From Rhodococcus sp. ARC_M6 (lineage in GTDB: Bacteria; Actinomycetota; Actinomycetes; Mycobacteriales; Mycobacteriaceae), in assembly GCF_022810305.1 (NCBI RefSeq), contig NZ_JALGQH010000013.1, forward strand, positions 1 to 64,000: a stretch of DNA of 64,000 bases. The letters are read 5' to 3'. Of the stretch, positions 24,835 to 34,595 are shown piece by piece. The notes beneath the pieces were generated by a model that was not told the origin of the DNA, ran no database searches, and was given only the letters and a program-made list of their open reading frames with translations. Position 1 is the stretch's first letter, and each line of letters starts with the position of its first letter. The position numbers and the translations under genes are program-made.

Positions 24835-25757
24835 TGAGACTTCTCGCCATCGCCTCGGTAGCGTCTCTGTTTGCCGTGACTGGTTGCGCGTCCACAATCC
24901 CTGAAAGAGGCCCGGTCCGCGCACCGGCCGAGATTGTCGAGGCCGCCGCGTGCGCTGCCCCGTTTACCCCCGAAGCGGTCGCGTCGACGGACCGGATAAG
25001 CAACCTCAGCCCGAGGCCGGGCACGGTACCCACCGGCTTCCATCCCGTGTCAGCGATAATGTGTGAGCTGCAAGCAGATTCAGTCGTAACAGAAGGACCG
25101 ACTGCCACGTTCTACGAGGTCCGATGGACTGGCGATCTGACTACCACCATCGAATCCCTGAATGGACCGTCGACAGCACCAGGCACTGCAACTCGCGTGT
25201 GCGCGCTGTCATCAGAAGCATCGATGCCGGATCTTTGGTTGATCGACGACAAGGGTCGAGGAATGCGTGCCTCCTATCCCGAGGATCAGTGTGGGTACAA
25301 CATTCCCGACGGACTCGGCGAGGTACGCGCGCTCACGGAGTCGAGCCGAACCGCGCGGCCAATCACCCTCTCGGCCAGCGGCTTACACGGATACACCGGC
25401 TGTGACCTCGATCTGCCACTGCCGACACCTGGATTGACAACCATGGACGCCGACGCCCTGTCAGTCCCAGCTCGCTCGTTCTGCCACTACAACATCGACG
25501 GGTCCGAAGTTTCGTTCGTCGAATCGGCCCGGGCGCACGACATTGCATCCCTGCGCGGGATTGCGTTTCTGGAACCAGCGTCCGAGTGCTCGCTACCGGC
25601 ATCCCGTGCTTCTGCGCTGACGATAGAGGTCCGAGGCGCAGACGGCGTCGCTATGGAGAAAACCGCCGTGGTCGAAATGGACGGTTGCCAGCGGGTCCTG
25701 ATCGACGGGTTTGTTCCCACCATGTCGACGCCACTGCTACTGAGCATGCTCGCGTAG
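24834..25757 (+). CDS. Lipoprotein, unknown function
   Basis: The 307-residue product starts MRLLAIASVASLFAVTGCAS, a lipoprotein signal with VTGC as lipobox. The mature part has at least eight more cysteines in spaced pairs, consistent with disulphides outside the membrane. No domain is recognised. Its start overlaps the PhzF stop, so the two are translated together. That link between a cytosolic isomerase and a cell-envelope protein is unusual. Confidence 0.7.
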   Translation: MRLLAIASVASLFAVTGCASTIPERGPVRAPAEIVEAAACAAPFTPEAVASTDRISNLSPRPGTVPTGFHPVSAIMCELQADSVVTEGPTATFYEVRWTGDLTTTIESLNGPSTAPGTATRVCALSSEASMPDLWLIDDKGRGMRASYPEDQCGYNIPDGLGEVRALTESSRTARPITLSASGLHGYTGCDLDLPLPTPGLTTMDADALSVPARSFCHYNIDGSEVSFVESARAHDIASLRGIAFLEPASECSLPASRASALTIEVRGADGVAMEKTAVVEMDGCQRVLIDGFVPTMSTPLLLSMLA

Positions 25758-25803
25758 CCGAACCCTGACCGATCGCAACCCAACGTCGAGCTACATTCGA
25801 ACG

Positions 25804-26193
25804 ATGACACGAGCACGTCTTCGACGGATGACGCCACTTCTGGCTGTTCTCATCGTCCTGATCCTGATCTTCGGCAGCGTCTACATGCGGGCTCGCTACC
25901 ACTCGTTCAATTGGCTTGAAGCGCCGCCGCGAATTGACGTCGCCGGCAGGACGTACGAAGGTCCCGAACCGTTCACACGGGCACAGGTTCTCGAAGATTC
26001 GACGCTGCCCGACGGTCGGACTCGGGACGGTATCTCGTTCAACAAGATTGGGTGGCTGCCACCGCTGCATTCGATCTACGCATTCGGCCCGACCGAAGGG
26101 GTGTGCCGATGCGGGTATACCTCGAGTGTGAAGATCAGTTTTACGAGTACGGAATTCTCGGCGGCCCTTGACCAAGCCCGACCCGAGAAGTGA
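25804..26193 (+). CDS. Small membrane-anchored protein (129 aa)
   Basis: One transmembrane segment (about residues 10-27, [20 protein letters not shown]) precedes a ~100-residue outside domain with a CRCG motif. It follows the lipoprotein gene by 46 bases on the same strand, so probably the third gene of that operon. Its last 53 bases overlap the 3' end of the convergent cobQ gene. No family is recognised. Confidence 0.6.
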   Translation: MTRARLRRMTPLLAVLIVLILIFGSVYMRARYHSFNWLEAPPRIDVAGRTYEGPEPFTRAQVLEDSTLPDGRTRDGISFNKIGWLPPLHSIYAFGPTEGVCRCGYTSSVKISFTSTEFSAALDQARPEK

Positions 26194-27688
26194 TGATGGG
26201 CAATCCATTCGGCACTCCCCCGCCGATCAGTTTGTCGAGCGCATCCTGATCGACATATTTCTCGACGAGGTCGGCCAGGAGGTCGAGTTGCTGTTCACGG
26301 ACCTCAGCGACCGAAACATTCTCGGCAACAACAAATCCATTACCGGCGACATCCGTCAGTAGCATCCGGCGATAGTCATCGCTTTCCAAAAGCCCGTGCC
26401 AGTGAGTCCCGCGAACCGAGCCTCGAATGCTTCCCTCCGGAGTGCCGTCGGCATTGTGCAGGAGTGGCGAGTCGCCGTTGCAAACCACCCGTCCATGGTG
26501 AATCTCGTACCCGGACACTGCAACACCGTCGGCGTTCCCCTTCACCTGGGCCAGCACCTTGTCCGCAGCGAACTCGATTTCGAGATCCAACAAACCGAGA
26601 CCAGGCGTGGTGCCGGATCCCGATTCCACGTCATCGACAATCGTCTTACCCAGCATTTGGTACCCACCACAAATGCCGAGAATCGGCTGCCCGCGACCCG
26701 CTCGGGCAATGATCTCGTCGGCCAGTCCGGTACTGCGCAACCATTCCAGATCGCTCACGGTGGACTTGCTGCCCGGGATCACCACGAGGTCCGCATCGCG
26801 AACCCGCGAGGGATCCGTGATCCACGAAACCGCAACGCCCGGTTCACAAGCCAGCGCTTCGACATCTGTCGAGTTGGAGATGCGAGGCAATCGGATTGCG
26901 GCAACGGTCAGCCACGACGATCCAACTGGTGGCCCGGGTCGACCTACGGGAGCATTGCCGGTCACCCCCAAGGAGTCCTCGGCGTCGAGCCACAGATCTT
27001 CGGCGAAGGGAATGACACCCAGCGTCGGACGCCCCGTCAACTGGCGCAGTTGCTCGAGTCCCGGTTCCAGCAGTCCGACCTCGCCGCGAAACTTGTTGAT
27101 CACAAACCCGGCGATCAAGGCTTGGTCACTTTCCGACAGAACCGCGACAGTTCCGAAGAGATGCGCAAGGACTCCCCCACGGTCGATGTCACCGACCACG
27201 ATCACCGGAATCTGCGCCGCCTCGGCCAGCCCCATGTTTGCGAGATCTGTTGCCCGCAAATTGATCTCGGCCGGAGAACCAGCTCCCTCACAGATCACGA
27301 CGTCGAAGTCCTCGCGCAACGACGCCAGATCTTCCGCCACGACGCCCCGCAACCACGCTCGATGCTGCATGTAGTCACGCGCACCGACCGCTGTCATCGC
27401 TTTGCCGCGCACCACCAGCTGCGACGTGCGATCACTTCCCGGTTTGAGCAGTACGGGATTGAAACGCACACTCGGCTCGAGCCCACAGGCCCGTGCCTGA
27501 AGTGCCTGCGCACGTCCGATTTCGCCACCATCCAGGGTGACGACGGAGTTATTGGACATGTTCTGCGCCTTGAACGGCGCGACACGAACACCGCGGCGTG
27601 CCAACATCCGGCAGAGACCGGCCACAAGCACGCTCTTACCCGCATCCGACGTCGTGCCGGCTACGAGCAGGGCACCGCGCAGGGTCAA
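26141..27688 (-). CDS. cobQ: Cobyric acid synthase
   Basis: The 515-residue product is adenosylcobyric acid synthase, which amidates side chains b, d, e and g of the corrinoid using glutamine. Visible parts are the P-loop [29 protein letters not shown], the [13 protein letters not shown] segment, and the C-terminal glutaminase with [11 protein letters not shown] (nucleophile Cys) and a late GTHWHGLLE (His). The TTG at 27688 overlaps the stop of map (TTGA); it is the first plausible start after the P-loop domain begins. Coupling of cobQ to methionine aminopeptidase, rather than to other cob genes, is the oddity. Confidence 0.92.
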   Translation of the reverse strand: MTLRGALLVAGTTSDAGKSVLVAGLCRMLARRGVRVAPFKAQNMSNNSVVTLDGGEIGRAQALQARACGLEPSVRFNPVLLKPGSDRTSQLVVRGKAMTAVGARDYMQHRAWLRGVVAEDLASLREDFDVVICEGAGSPAEINLRATDLANMGLAEAAQIPVIVVGDIDRGGVLAHLFGTVAVLSESDQALIAGFVINKFRGEVGLLEPGLEQLRQLTGRPTLGVIPFAEDLWLDAEDSLGVTGNAPVGRPGPPVGSSWLTVAAIRLPRISNSTDVEALACEPGVAVSWITDPSRVRDADLVVIPGSKSTVSDLEWLRSTGLADEIIARAGRGQPILGICGGYQMLGKTIVDDVESGSGTTPGLGLLDLEIEFAADKVLAQVKGNADGVAVSGYEIHHGRVVCNGDSPLLHNADGTPEGSIRGSVRGTHWHGLLESDDYRRMLLTDVAGNGFVVAENVSVAEVREQQLDLLADLVEKYVDQDALDKLIGGGVPNGLPIITSRVGLGQGPPRIPYS

Positions 27689-28542
27689 GGCAGGGTCAGG
27701 ATCTCGGCACCGGTGTCGGTGACGACCAAGGTGTGTTCGAACTGCGCCGTCCACTTACGGTCCTTCGTGACGACGGTCCAGTCGTCTTCCCAGATCTCGT
27801 AGTCGATGCCACCGAGGTTGATCATCGGTTCGATGGTGAAGACCATGCCGGGCTCGATGATCGTCTCGACGGTGGGCTCGTCGTAATGCAGAATGACGAG
27901 GCCGTTATGGAAGGTCTCACCAATGCCGTGGCCGGTGAAGTCGCGGACGACGCCGTAGCCGAAGCGATGAGCGTACGACTCGATGACGCGGCCGATGACG
28001 TTGAGTGCGCGACCCGGCTTGACTGCCTTGATTGCCCGCATCGTGGCTTCGTGGGTGCGCTCGACGAGCAGTCGATGCTCCTCGGATACATCCCCGGCAA
28101 GGAACGTTGCATTGGTGTCGCCATGGACGCCACCGATGTACGCGGTGACGTCGATGTTGACGATGTCACCGTCCTGAATGACGGTGGAATCGGGGATACC
28201 GTGGCAAATCACCTCGTTGAGGGATGTGCAGCAAGACTTGGGAAAGCTCTTGTAGCCCAACGTCGACGGGTAAGCGCCGTGGTCGATCATGTACTCGTGG
28301 GCGATGCGATCAAGCTCGTCCGTGGTAACGCCGGGAGCAACCGCTTTGCCGGCCTCTTGCAGCGCCTGCGCAGCGATTTTGCTGGCGATACGCATCGCCT
28401 CGATGGTCTCCGGAGTCTGGATCCACGGCTCGTTGCCTTCCTTGGCGGTCGGCCTCCACGCGTACTCGGGCCGCTCGATCTTGGAGGGCACGGCAAGTAC
28501 AGGTGAGACGGTTCCGGGGACCAACGGTGTGCGCACAGACAT
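27685..28542 (-). CDS. map: Type I methionine aminopeptidase
   Basis: The 285-residue product removes N-terminal Met. The metal ligands are in [20 protein letters not shown] (two Asp), [10 protein letters not shown] (His), FTIEPMI (Glu) and the final HTLVV Glu/His region. The length and the ~40-residue N-terminal extension ([20 protein letters not shown]) match the M. tuberculosis MapB type. ATG at 28542 is preferred to the more upstream frame because of that family start. It lies directly upstream of cobQ, overlapping it by 4 bases. Confidence 0.94.
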   Translation of the reverse strand: MSVRTPLVPGTVSPVLAVPSKIERPEYAWRPTAKEGNEPWIQTPETIEAMRIASKIAAQALQEAGKAVAPGVTTDELDRIAHEYMIDHGAYPSTLGYKSFPKSCCTSLNEVICHGIPDSTVIQDGDIVNIDVTAYIGGVHGDTNATFLAGDVSEEHRLLVERTHEATMRAIKAVKPGRALNVIGRVIESYAHRFGYGVVRDFTGHGIGETFHNGLVILHYDEPTVETIIEPGMVFTIEPMINLGGIDYEIWEDDWTVVTKDRKWTAQFEHTLVVTDTGAEILTLP

Positions 28543-28571
28543 GCAGAACAGCCTAGACCTCGATCCTCGAG

Positions 28572-29291
28572 CTAGCCGGACGCACTCCAATTCCGGAACA
28601 CAGGATCGATGACAGCCCTGATCGGAGTAGACATCGTCTGACCGAATTCGGTGAAGAGTACATCGCGAGAATCGAAGGTACCCAGCTCCTTTTCAACGAA
28701 CTCGGAGAAGTCCAGGCAATCGCACGAACTGGTTTCACTCCAGCTGATCGGTACCCGCGAAAGTGCGTCGAACAGGGTCTCGGCTCCGGCGTTGGCGAAC
28801 GGCTCGAACGACGTCGCCTCGGCGGGTTCCACCAGCACCTCGGATACGTCACACCAGTTGCCGTCGATCAGGAACTCCGGCCAGGCCAGCAACACGCGCT
28901 CGGGGATGAAGGCATGCAATCTACGGAATCGGGGGTACCAGAACTCGCCACGCAGGATCAGCCCGGTCACCCGCGTCGTAATCCCGTGGCGACGCGCCAA
29001 CGCCTCGAGAACGGCCAGACGCTGACTGCACGAGCCACGTCCCCGTCCGAGAGTGACAGAAACTGGCTGGGTGTCATCAAGTGCGTAGACAGCGCGAACT
29101 TTCTGCTGGATCGCTCGATGCGCAACCATGAGGAACTCGCGCTCGGACATCGCATCGTGCGTGATATCGGTATAAAGCTGTTCGACCCTCAGGTGACCCC
29201 AATCGAGAATCGCCGACGCGTGGACGCCGCCCACAGCATCACCACGGGTCGCGTCGCCGATTCGAAGGCCTGACATCACAGCGCACGTCAT
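28572..29291 (-). CDS. Transglutaminase-like protein
   Basis: The 239-residue product has the transglutaminase-fold core: [20 protein letters not shown] (Cys nucleophile), [15 protein letters not shown] (His) and [12 protein letters not shown] (Asp). In bacteria such proteins act as proteases or peptide-modifying enzymes rather than cross-linkers. An ATG 15 bases inside is an alternative start; neither has a good ribosome binding site. It ends 29 bases before map, so it may be co-transcribed with it. The substrate is unknown. Confidence 0.65.
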   Translation of the reverse strand: MTCAVMSGLRIGDATRGDAVGGVHASAILDWGHLRVEQLYTDITHDAMSEREFLMVAHRAIQQKVRAVYALDDTQPVSVTLGRGRGSCSQRLAVLEALARRHGITTRVTGLILRGEFWYPRFRRLHAFIPERVLLAWPEFLIDGNWCDVSEVLVEPAEATSFEPFANAGAETLFDALSRVPISWSETSSCDCLDFSEFVEKELGTFDSRDVLFTEFGQTMSTPIRAVIDPVFRNWSASG

Positions 29292-29318
29292 CCCTGCACA
29301 GTAACCACGTTCCGCCTG

Positions 29319-30704
29319 TCACACCCACACTCGACCGAAAGCGTCCGGTGATTGTGATCTCAACCGTCGGACGCCGCCGGTTTCCATGATGTCCAGGTGT
29401 ATCGAACCCAGCAGCGTCGGCGCACCTCGCCACAACGCAGGTTGACCATCGCGATTGAAGAGGCCGAAGCGTCGAGCGCACACAACGCCGCGCAATTCCG
29501 AAAGTTGGAACGTCACCAACACAGTGGTGAACGGGAACCATCCTTCGATCTCCACGTCGATCAAGCCGAGGTCCCTGTTCTCCTCGATGAGTCGCGCCCG
29601 TTCCCGGCAGGCCCACACTTCGGGATCGCCAACTTCGGCTGGTGGATTCACCGGCAGGTAGGGCATGGGGAGGTCCTGTTGATCCGCTTCACGCAACTCG
29701 ATTTCACCGCCTCGGCCCAACGAATCCGGTTCGGAGACATACAGATCCTCGGTCGTCGAAATCCACAATTGCCCAGAAGACGCCAGCACTGCAAGGTCTT
29801 TCGGAAATCCCGGCGCGAACGCCCAAGCGGCCGGACGGGTGAGGTGGCGGTCGAGTCGATAGTAGGCGAAACTCTCAGCCCGAGAGTTGAACACGACGTC
29901 GAACCGGTCGTCGCGATGTGCACTCGCGACATGACTCCCGGTTGCCGCGAACCACGGCCCACCCACCACAGGCCACGGCCCGAAGGATGAACTCAAGGGA
30001 ATCCTCAACGCCGGGAAGAGGTTGTCGTCGAGAACTTCAGCGGACATCGAGGACCGTGACACCGCCAATGGTGCGCCGATATCCACCAACTGCACATCCA
30101 TCGTCTTCCAGTACCGCCGCGGCCACGCTGTACCGATCGTGCATGTTCCGTCCAACGCGACTCTCGCGCACCAACATCCGCGGTCGAATAGTGCAGCACT
30201 CGTTCCTTGCACGCCGGTTCGCATGAATACCAGAAATCCAGACTGCTCGACGCCGATACTCTGAACATCAGCCGGTACCGTGACCTCTTTCACGCTCCCC
30301 TGAATTGTCCGGAGCCGGATCGGCGTCGGTGCGCCGCCATCGCGTCCGTATCGATGGGTCGTGTATGCGAGGACTCCGCTTACCAGTGCCGCACTAAGGA
30401 CCGGAGCCTCGTCGAGCACTCGCACCACGCCTGCGGAATCACAATGCGCGATCCCGTCCGGGCCGGTGATCCAGCATCCGGACTCGTCGGCCCACAGTGA
30501 CCGAATCTTGTATCCCACAATCCCCGAACCACGTATCGGTCCTGGTATGACGTGCTCGGCAACCTCGCCGTTTCCGACCCGACGCAGCAGAAGTGGGTGA
30601 CTGACGTCGAGTACCCAGAGAACACCGCCGTGGCCGGCCATCGAACCTGCCTTGAATGCACGTCGCGGCGGCGCAGCGCGGAACTCGTCTTGCGGGGCGC
30701 TCAT
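29319..30704 (-). CDS. Hypothetical protein (461 aa)
   Basis: ATG at 30704 follows GAAAGG with a 3-base spacer. The product has repeated short segments with W, G and S in a beta-rich pattern (GVLWVLDVSHPLLLRRVGNG, GPWPVVGGPWFAATGSHVAS), suggesting a beta-propeller-like fold with no signal peptide. No catalytic motif is seen. It stands 27 bases before the transglutaminase-like gene and may share its transcript. I do not recognise the family. Confidence 0.6.
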   Translation of the reverse strand: MSAPQDEFRAAPPRRAFKAGSMAGHGGVLWVLDVSHPLLLRRVGNGEVAEHVIPGPIRGSGIVGYKIRSLWADESGCWITGPDGIAHCDSAGVVRVLDEAPVLSAALVSGVLAYTTHRYGRDGGAPTPIRLRTIQGSVKEVTVPADVQSIGVEQSGFLVFMRTGVQGTSAALFDRGCWCARVALDGTCTIGTAWPRRYWKTMDVQLVDIGAPLAVSRSSMSAEVLDDNLFPALRIPLSSSFGPWPVVGGPWFAATGSHVASAHRDDRFDVVFNSRAESFAYYRLDRHLTRPAAWAFAPGFPKDLAVLASSGQLWISTTEDLYVSEPDSLGRGGEIELREADQQDLPMPYLPVNPPAEVGDPEVWACRERARLIEENRDLGLIDVEIEGWFPFTTVLVTFQLSELRGVVCARRFGLFNRDGQPALWRGAPTLLGSIHLDIMETGGVRRLRSQSPDAFGRVWV

Positions 30705-30867
30705 GCGCCTTTCATAGTGTCGCATTCACTCATACCGGTCACGATACCGGCAGCAGACTAAATATGACCGTACATTCGACCGACCCGAGGTAGCCCGCAG
30801 TGACCCGGCCACTACCGGGCAGACGTACTACAGGGATCGGTCGACGCGTCAACTTCGCGCGCCGGAT

Positions 30868-31575
30868 CTACTCGCGCAGAGTTGTCAGGAACGCAATCCG
30901 ATCACCGCGGTAGAGCGAACGCACACGCTCAATGGGAATGCCGTCGGGATCCACGGACGTACGGTGCAGCAAGAGCATCGGCATCGAGGTCGTGGACTCC
31001 ATCAGTGTCGCCTCGCGGGGCGAAGCCAATACTGTTTCAATTCGCTCGGTGGCCGATCCGAAGACAACGCCGATGGAACGAATAGCCGCATAGAGCGACG
31101 TCGTGGCGTCAAAGGTGTCCAGCATTTCACCAAACCTACTGTCCGGCATATACGTTGATTCCAGTCCGATCTTCTCACCGTCCGCGAGCAGGACGCGTTC
31201 GAGATGTACGACAGAATCGCCGACGTCGATTCCTAACTCGGCCGAAAGTCCGTCGTCGGCGAGGATGCGCTCAAATGTCACCACCCGTCGTCCCGGGACT
31301 CGCCCCGCACTGACCGCACCTTCCGTATACGACCGCAGCGAAAGCGGTTGCACCAGCTTGGGACTCGAGACAACGGTTCCGCGCCCGCGGCGTTCGATGC
31401 GCCCCTCGACCAGCAGATCACGCAGTGCCTGACGCACGGTTTCGCGGGCGACGGTGAATCGAGCGGCAAGTTCCCGTTCGGACGGAACCGCATCTCCTAC
31501 TTCGAGCCCATCCAGAATCGTCTCGATCTCTGTGCGCACGCGGTAGTACTTGGGTTCCGGTTCTGCAACACTCAT
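30868..31575 (-). CDS. GntR/HutC-family regulator, PhnF-like
   Basis: The 235-residue product has a GntR winged helix at about residues 8-75 (SERELAARFTVARETVRQAL, RIERRGRGTVV) and a UTRA effector domain (LERVLLADGEKIGLESTYMP, GVVFGSATERIETVLA, MPMLLLHRTSVD). This is the layout of PhnF, which represses phosphonate genes. It diverges from the phosphonate operon, and two PhnF-type operators lie between them. ATG at 31575 is taken over longer starts because the operator at 31609-31622 would otherwise fall in the gene; no clear ribosome binding site is seen, so it may be leaderless. Confidence 0.88.
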   Translation of the reverse strand: MSVAEPEPKYYRVRTEIETILDGLEVGDAVPSERELAARFTVARETVRQALRDLLVEGRIERRGRGTVVSSPKLVQPLSLRSYTEGAVSAGRVPGRRVVTFERILADDGLSAELGIDVGDSVVHLERVLLADGEKIGLESTYMPDSRFGEMLDTFDATTSLYAAIRSIGVVFGSATERIETVLASPREATLMESTTSMPMLLLHRTSVDPDGIPIERVRSLYRGDRIAFLTTLRE

Positions 31576-31608
31576 CTGGCGATTCACGGGGATCAGATTA
31601 CGCGAAAA

Positions 31609-31622
31609 TTGGTCTATACCAA
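31609..31622. promoter_or_regulatory. PhnF-type operator, regulator-proximal
   Basis: TTGGTCTATACCAA matches the known PhnF operator core (TGGTATAGACCA, on the other strand), a dyad with a two-base break at the centre. It lies 33 bases from the regulator start and 47 bases, about four and a half helix turns, from the second operator, so looping or separate control of the two promoters is possible. Confidence 0.85.
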
Positions 31623-31655
31623 ACGTTAACCTACTGTTCGCCTCAATTATCCCCA

Positions 31656-31669
31656 TTGGTCTAGACCAA
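31656..31669. promoter_or_regulatory. PhnF-type operator overlapping the phosphonate promoter
   Basis: TTGGTCTAGACCAA is a perfect 14-bp palindrome. A CATTAT sequence at 31673-31678 would be the -10 box and places the start at or next to the ATG at 31686, so the operator sits over the -35 region and the message is probably leaderless. Occupancy would block the operon. Confidence 0.88.
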
Positions 31670-31685
31670 ACGTCATTATCTCTAC

Positions 31686-32813
31686 ATGCGAATTTTGATT
31701 GTGGGTGGAGGAATCCTCGGAACGGCCCATGCCGACGAGGCAATCCGCCGAGGACACGAAGTCATCCATCTCGAACGCGAGCGTGAAGCCCGCGGTGCCA
31801 CGGTACGGAACTTCGGGTTGGTCTGGGTATCGGGGCGCGCTCCCCACGAACTCGAGGCTGCCGTGCGGTCACGTGAACTGTGGGCTGACCTGGCAGTTCG
31901 AGTACCGAAGATCGGGTACCGCGCAGCTGGTTCGATTACGTTGATGCGCACCGACGAAGAAGTGGCCGTCGCAGAAGAAGCCTTTGCTCGTCCCGACGCC
32001 GACACTCGCGGTTTCACACTCCTCGACGCCGACGGTGTCCGCGCCGTCAACCCAGCACTGCGCGGCACGTTCCTCGGTGGTCTGCACTGCTCACTCGACG
32101 CCGCCGTCGAATCCCGCCAAGCCCTCCCCGCCATCCGCTCCTACCTGGAAGCCACTGGTCGGTACACCTTCCAGGCCGGCACCGAAGCCCGCGAGATCAC
32201 CACCACCGAATCCGGCGTTCACATCCGCGACGACCACGGCCGCAGCTACGACGCCGACTTCGTGATCGTGTGCCCCGGAGCAACACTGGGCGGACTAGCC
32301 CGCGACCTCGCCGGTGACCTGCCGCTGCGCCGCGTGCGCCTCCAGATGATGCAAACCGCGCCGCTCGGCGAAAAGCTCACCACCGCAATCGCAGACGGCG
32401 ACAGCTTCCGCTACTACCCTGGCTTCGCGGGTTCTGCCCTGGACACCCTGCGCACGGTTCAACCGCAGGAACCGACCGCCGAAGAGCACCGCATGCAACT
32501 CCTGTGCGTCCAGCGCCTACACGGTGGCCTTACTATCGGCGACACCCACGAGTACGAAGAGCCCTTCAACTTCGATGTCGACGAGGCCCCTTACCAGCAC
32601 CTCGCTTCCGTCACGGAAGCCCTTCTCGGGCGCGATCTTCCGCCGATCGTCAAGCGGTGGGCCGGCGTGTACAGCCAGTGCCTCGATCCCGCACAACTAG
32701 TGCATCGCGCGCAGGCCGCCGACAACGTCTGGGTAATCGCCGGCCCCGGCGGACGCGGCATGACGCTCGGACCAGCCCTCGCTGAGCACACCGCCGATCA
32801 ACTCGGTCTCTGA
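31686..32813 (+). CDS. FAD-dependent oxidoreductase of the phosphonate locus
   Basis: The 375-residue product is a DAO-type flavoprotein (TIGR03364-like) with a Rossmann GxGxxG (LIVGGGILGTAHADEAIRRG) at the N-terminus and a late GPGGRGMTLGPALAEH FAD loop. It oxidises an amine with FAD, giving an aldehyde. In this operon the likely substrate is 2-aminoethylphosphonate or its N-methyl form, yielding phosphonoacetaldehyde for the next enzyme. That reaction is inference from context; no PhnW transaminase is present. The gene starts at an apparently leaderless ATG 17 bases from a PhnF-type operator. Confidence 0.85.
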   Translation: MRILIVGGGILGTAHADEAIRRGHEVIHLEREREARGATVRNFGLVWVSGRAPHELEAAVRSRELWADLAVRVPKIGYRAAGSITLMRTDEEVAVAEEAFARPDADTRGFTLLDADGVRAVNPALRGTFLGGLHCSLDAAVESRQALPAIRSYLEATGRYTFQAGTEAREITTTESGVHIRDDHGRSYDADFVIVCPGATLGGLARDLAGDLPLRRVRLQMMQTAPLGEKLTTAIADGDSFRYYPGFAGSALDTLRTVQPQEPTAEEHRMQLLCVQRLHGGLTIGDTHEYEEPFNFDVDEAPYQHLASVTEALLGRDLPPIVKRWAGVYSQCLDPAQLVHRAQAADNVWVIAGPGGRGMTLGPALAEHTADQLGL

Positions 32814-32839
32814 AACTTCTCCGACACAAAGGAATCCCC

Positions 32840-33517
32840 ATGTCTCCCATCACACTGGCCGTTCTCGACATGGCCGGCACCACAGTCGCCGACGACGGCC
32901 TGGTGCTTCGCGCCTTCGCCGCCGCGGCCGAAGCCGGCGGACTACCCGCCGAGGGCCCGGACGCCGATGCCGCCCGTCAGTACGTCCTCGACACCATGGG
33001 CCAGTCCAAGATTGTGGTCTTCCGCGCAATCTTCGGCGACGAGGATCGTGCTCAGGCCGCCAACGCGGCCTTCGAAACCACCTACGACGCGTTGATCGAT
33101 CAGGGACTCGCGCAACCTATTCCGGGCGCCGAGAAGGCGATCACCACATTGCGCGAAGCCGGCATCAAAGTAGCCCTGACCACCGGATTCAGCCGATCAA
33201 CCCAGGACAAGCTCCTTGCCGCCCTGGGCTGGGAAACTCTCGCAGACCTCACCCTCTCCCCCGCCGAAGCCGGCCGCGGGCGCCCCTACCCGGATCTGAT
33301 TCTCACCGCACTCCTTCGCCTGGGAATCGACGACGTCCACCAGATCGCCGTAGTCGGCGACACGTCCAACGACGTGCTCAGCGGAATCCGTTCCGGTGCA
33401 TCGATTGTGGCCGGAACCTTGACCGGCGCCCACGACGAACATCAGCTTCGTGATGCCGGCGCCACCCACATCGTCGAGTCCGTAACGGACTTCGCCGAAC
33501 TCCTCGTCAACTCCTGA
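32840..33517 (+). CDS. Phosphonatase-like HAD hydrolase
   Basis: The 225-residue product is a HAD hydrolase with DMAGTTVAD at the N-terminus (nucleophile Asp), TTGFSRSTQ (second motif) and VGDTSNDVLSG (acidic motif). This is the PhnX-like subgroup (TIGR03351) that cleaves a C-P bond in phosphonoacetaldehyde; PhnX proper carries a Schiff-base Lys in its cap, which I cannot place in this shorter cap, so it is PhnX-like rather than PhnX. It follows the oxidase by 26 bases and precedes the importer. Confidence 0.85.
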   Translation: MSPITLAVLDMAGTTVADDGLVLRAFAAAAEAGGLPAEGPDADAARQYVLDTMGQSKIVVFRAIFGDEDRAQAANAAFETTYDALIDQGLAQPIPGAEKAITTLREAGIKVALTTGFSRSTQDKLLAALGWETLADLTLSPAEAGRGRPYPDLILTALLRLGIDDVHQIAVVGDTSNDVLSGIRSGASIVAGTLTGAHDEHQLRDAGATHIVESVTDFAELLVNS

Positions 33518-33543
33518 TCTCACCTTCTGAAAAAGGAATCGTC

Positions 33544-34593
33544 ATGCGTCTCCGCCCGAACCTTGCTGCGGCCGCCCTCGCCGTGTCCGTCCTTTCCCTC
33601 ACCACCGCCTGCGGTGGAACCGGCACTGCCGCGGGATCAGGTACCGAAACAGTCACCGTCTACAGCGCCGACGGTCTGTCCGGTTGGTACGAAGGAAGAT
33701 TCGCCGCCTTCACCGCCCAAACCGGCATCGCGGTCAACCTCGTAGAAGCCGGATCCGGCGAAGTTGTCTCCCGAGTCGAGAAGGAACAGTCCAACCCGCA
33801 GGCCGACGTCATCATCACGCTGCCGCCGTTCATCCAGAAGGCTGACGCCCAGGGACTGCTCGAGCCGAGCGGAATCGATACCTCCGCCGTTCCCGCCGCC
33901 GAGAAGGACGCCGCCGGCAAGTACGTCCCCGTCGTCGAGAACTACCTTTCGTTCATTGCCAACCCGACCGCGTCACCGGCGCCGACGACGTGGGACGACC
34001 TGCTGACCGAACAGTTCAAGGGCAAGTTGCAGTACTCCACCCCCGGCCAAGCCGGCGACGGAACCGCCGTACTCCTGCTGCTCCAGCACCTCATGGGCAA
34101 GCAGGGCGCACTCGACTACCTCGGCAAACTACAGACCAACAACGTCGGACCGTCGTCGTCCACCGGAAAGTTGCAGCCCAAGGTCAGTAACGGCGAACTG
34201 CTGGTCGCCAACGGTGATGTCCAGATGAACCTCGCATCCATCGCCGACGACGGTTCCAAATTCGACATCTTCTTCCCCGCTGCAGCCGACGGCAACCGCA
34301 CCACTATCGCGCTGCCGTACGTCATGGGTCTCGCGAAGAGCGCCCCGAGCAGCGAGCAGGCCAAGAAGCTGATGGAGTTCCTACTCTCCGAAGAATCGCA
34401 GAAGACCATTGCGAAGGATGCGCTCGGCATATCGGTTCGTGAGGACGTACGCAGCGCTGCAGGCGAATCCACCGACAAGAACACACCCAGCGGTGTTCTC
34501 CAGGGCGTCACCGTCTGGACCCCGAACTGGAACGACGTACTCACCACCCTCGACGCCGACGTCGCCGCGTACCAGAAAGCCACCGGGAGCTGA
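33544..34593 (+). CDS. Phosphonate ABC transporter, substrate-binding lipoprotein
   Basis: The 349-residue product begins with a lipoprotein signal (AVSVLSLTTACGG, lipobox about residues 21-25). The mature part is a solute-binding protein with VYSADGLSGWYEGRFAAFTA, a hinge, and SGELLVANGDVQMNLASI-like sequence (NGELLVANGDVQMNLASIAD). It resembles the AEP/iron-type cluster D binding proteins. Its operon fixes the ligand as a phosphonate, most likely 2-aminoethylphosphonate. It is anchored outside the membrane and hands substrate to the permeases. Confidence 0.88.
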   Translation: MRLRPNLAAAALAVSVLSLTTACGGTGTAAGSGTETVTVYSADGLSGWYEGRFAAFTAQTGIAVNLVEAGSGEVVSRVEKEQSNPQADVIITLPPFIQKADAQGLLEPSGIDTSAVPAAEKDAAGKYVPVVENYLSFIANPTASPAPTTWDDLLTEQFKGKLQYSTPGQAGDGTAVLLLLQHLMGKQGALDYLGKLQTNNVGPSSSTGKLQPKVSNGELLVANGDVQMNLASIADDGSKFDIFFPAAADGNRTTIALPYVMGLAKSAPSSEQAKKLMEFLLSEESQKTIAKDALGISVREDVRSAAGESTDKNTPSGVLQGVTVWTPNWNDVLTTLDADVAAYQKATGS

Positions 34594-34595
34594 TC

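Noticed and set aside
26396-27802. 468-codon plus-strand open frame
   Set aside because: It is antisense to cobQ, whose motifs are complete; the frame has no known domain.
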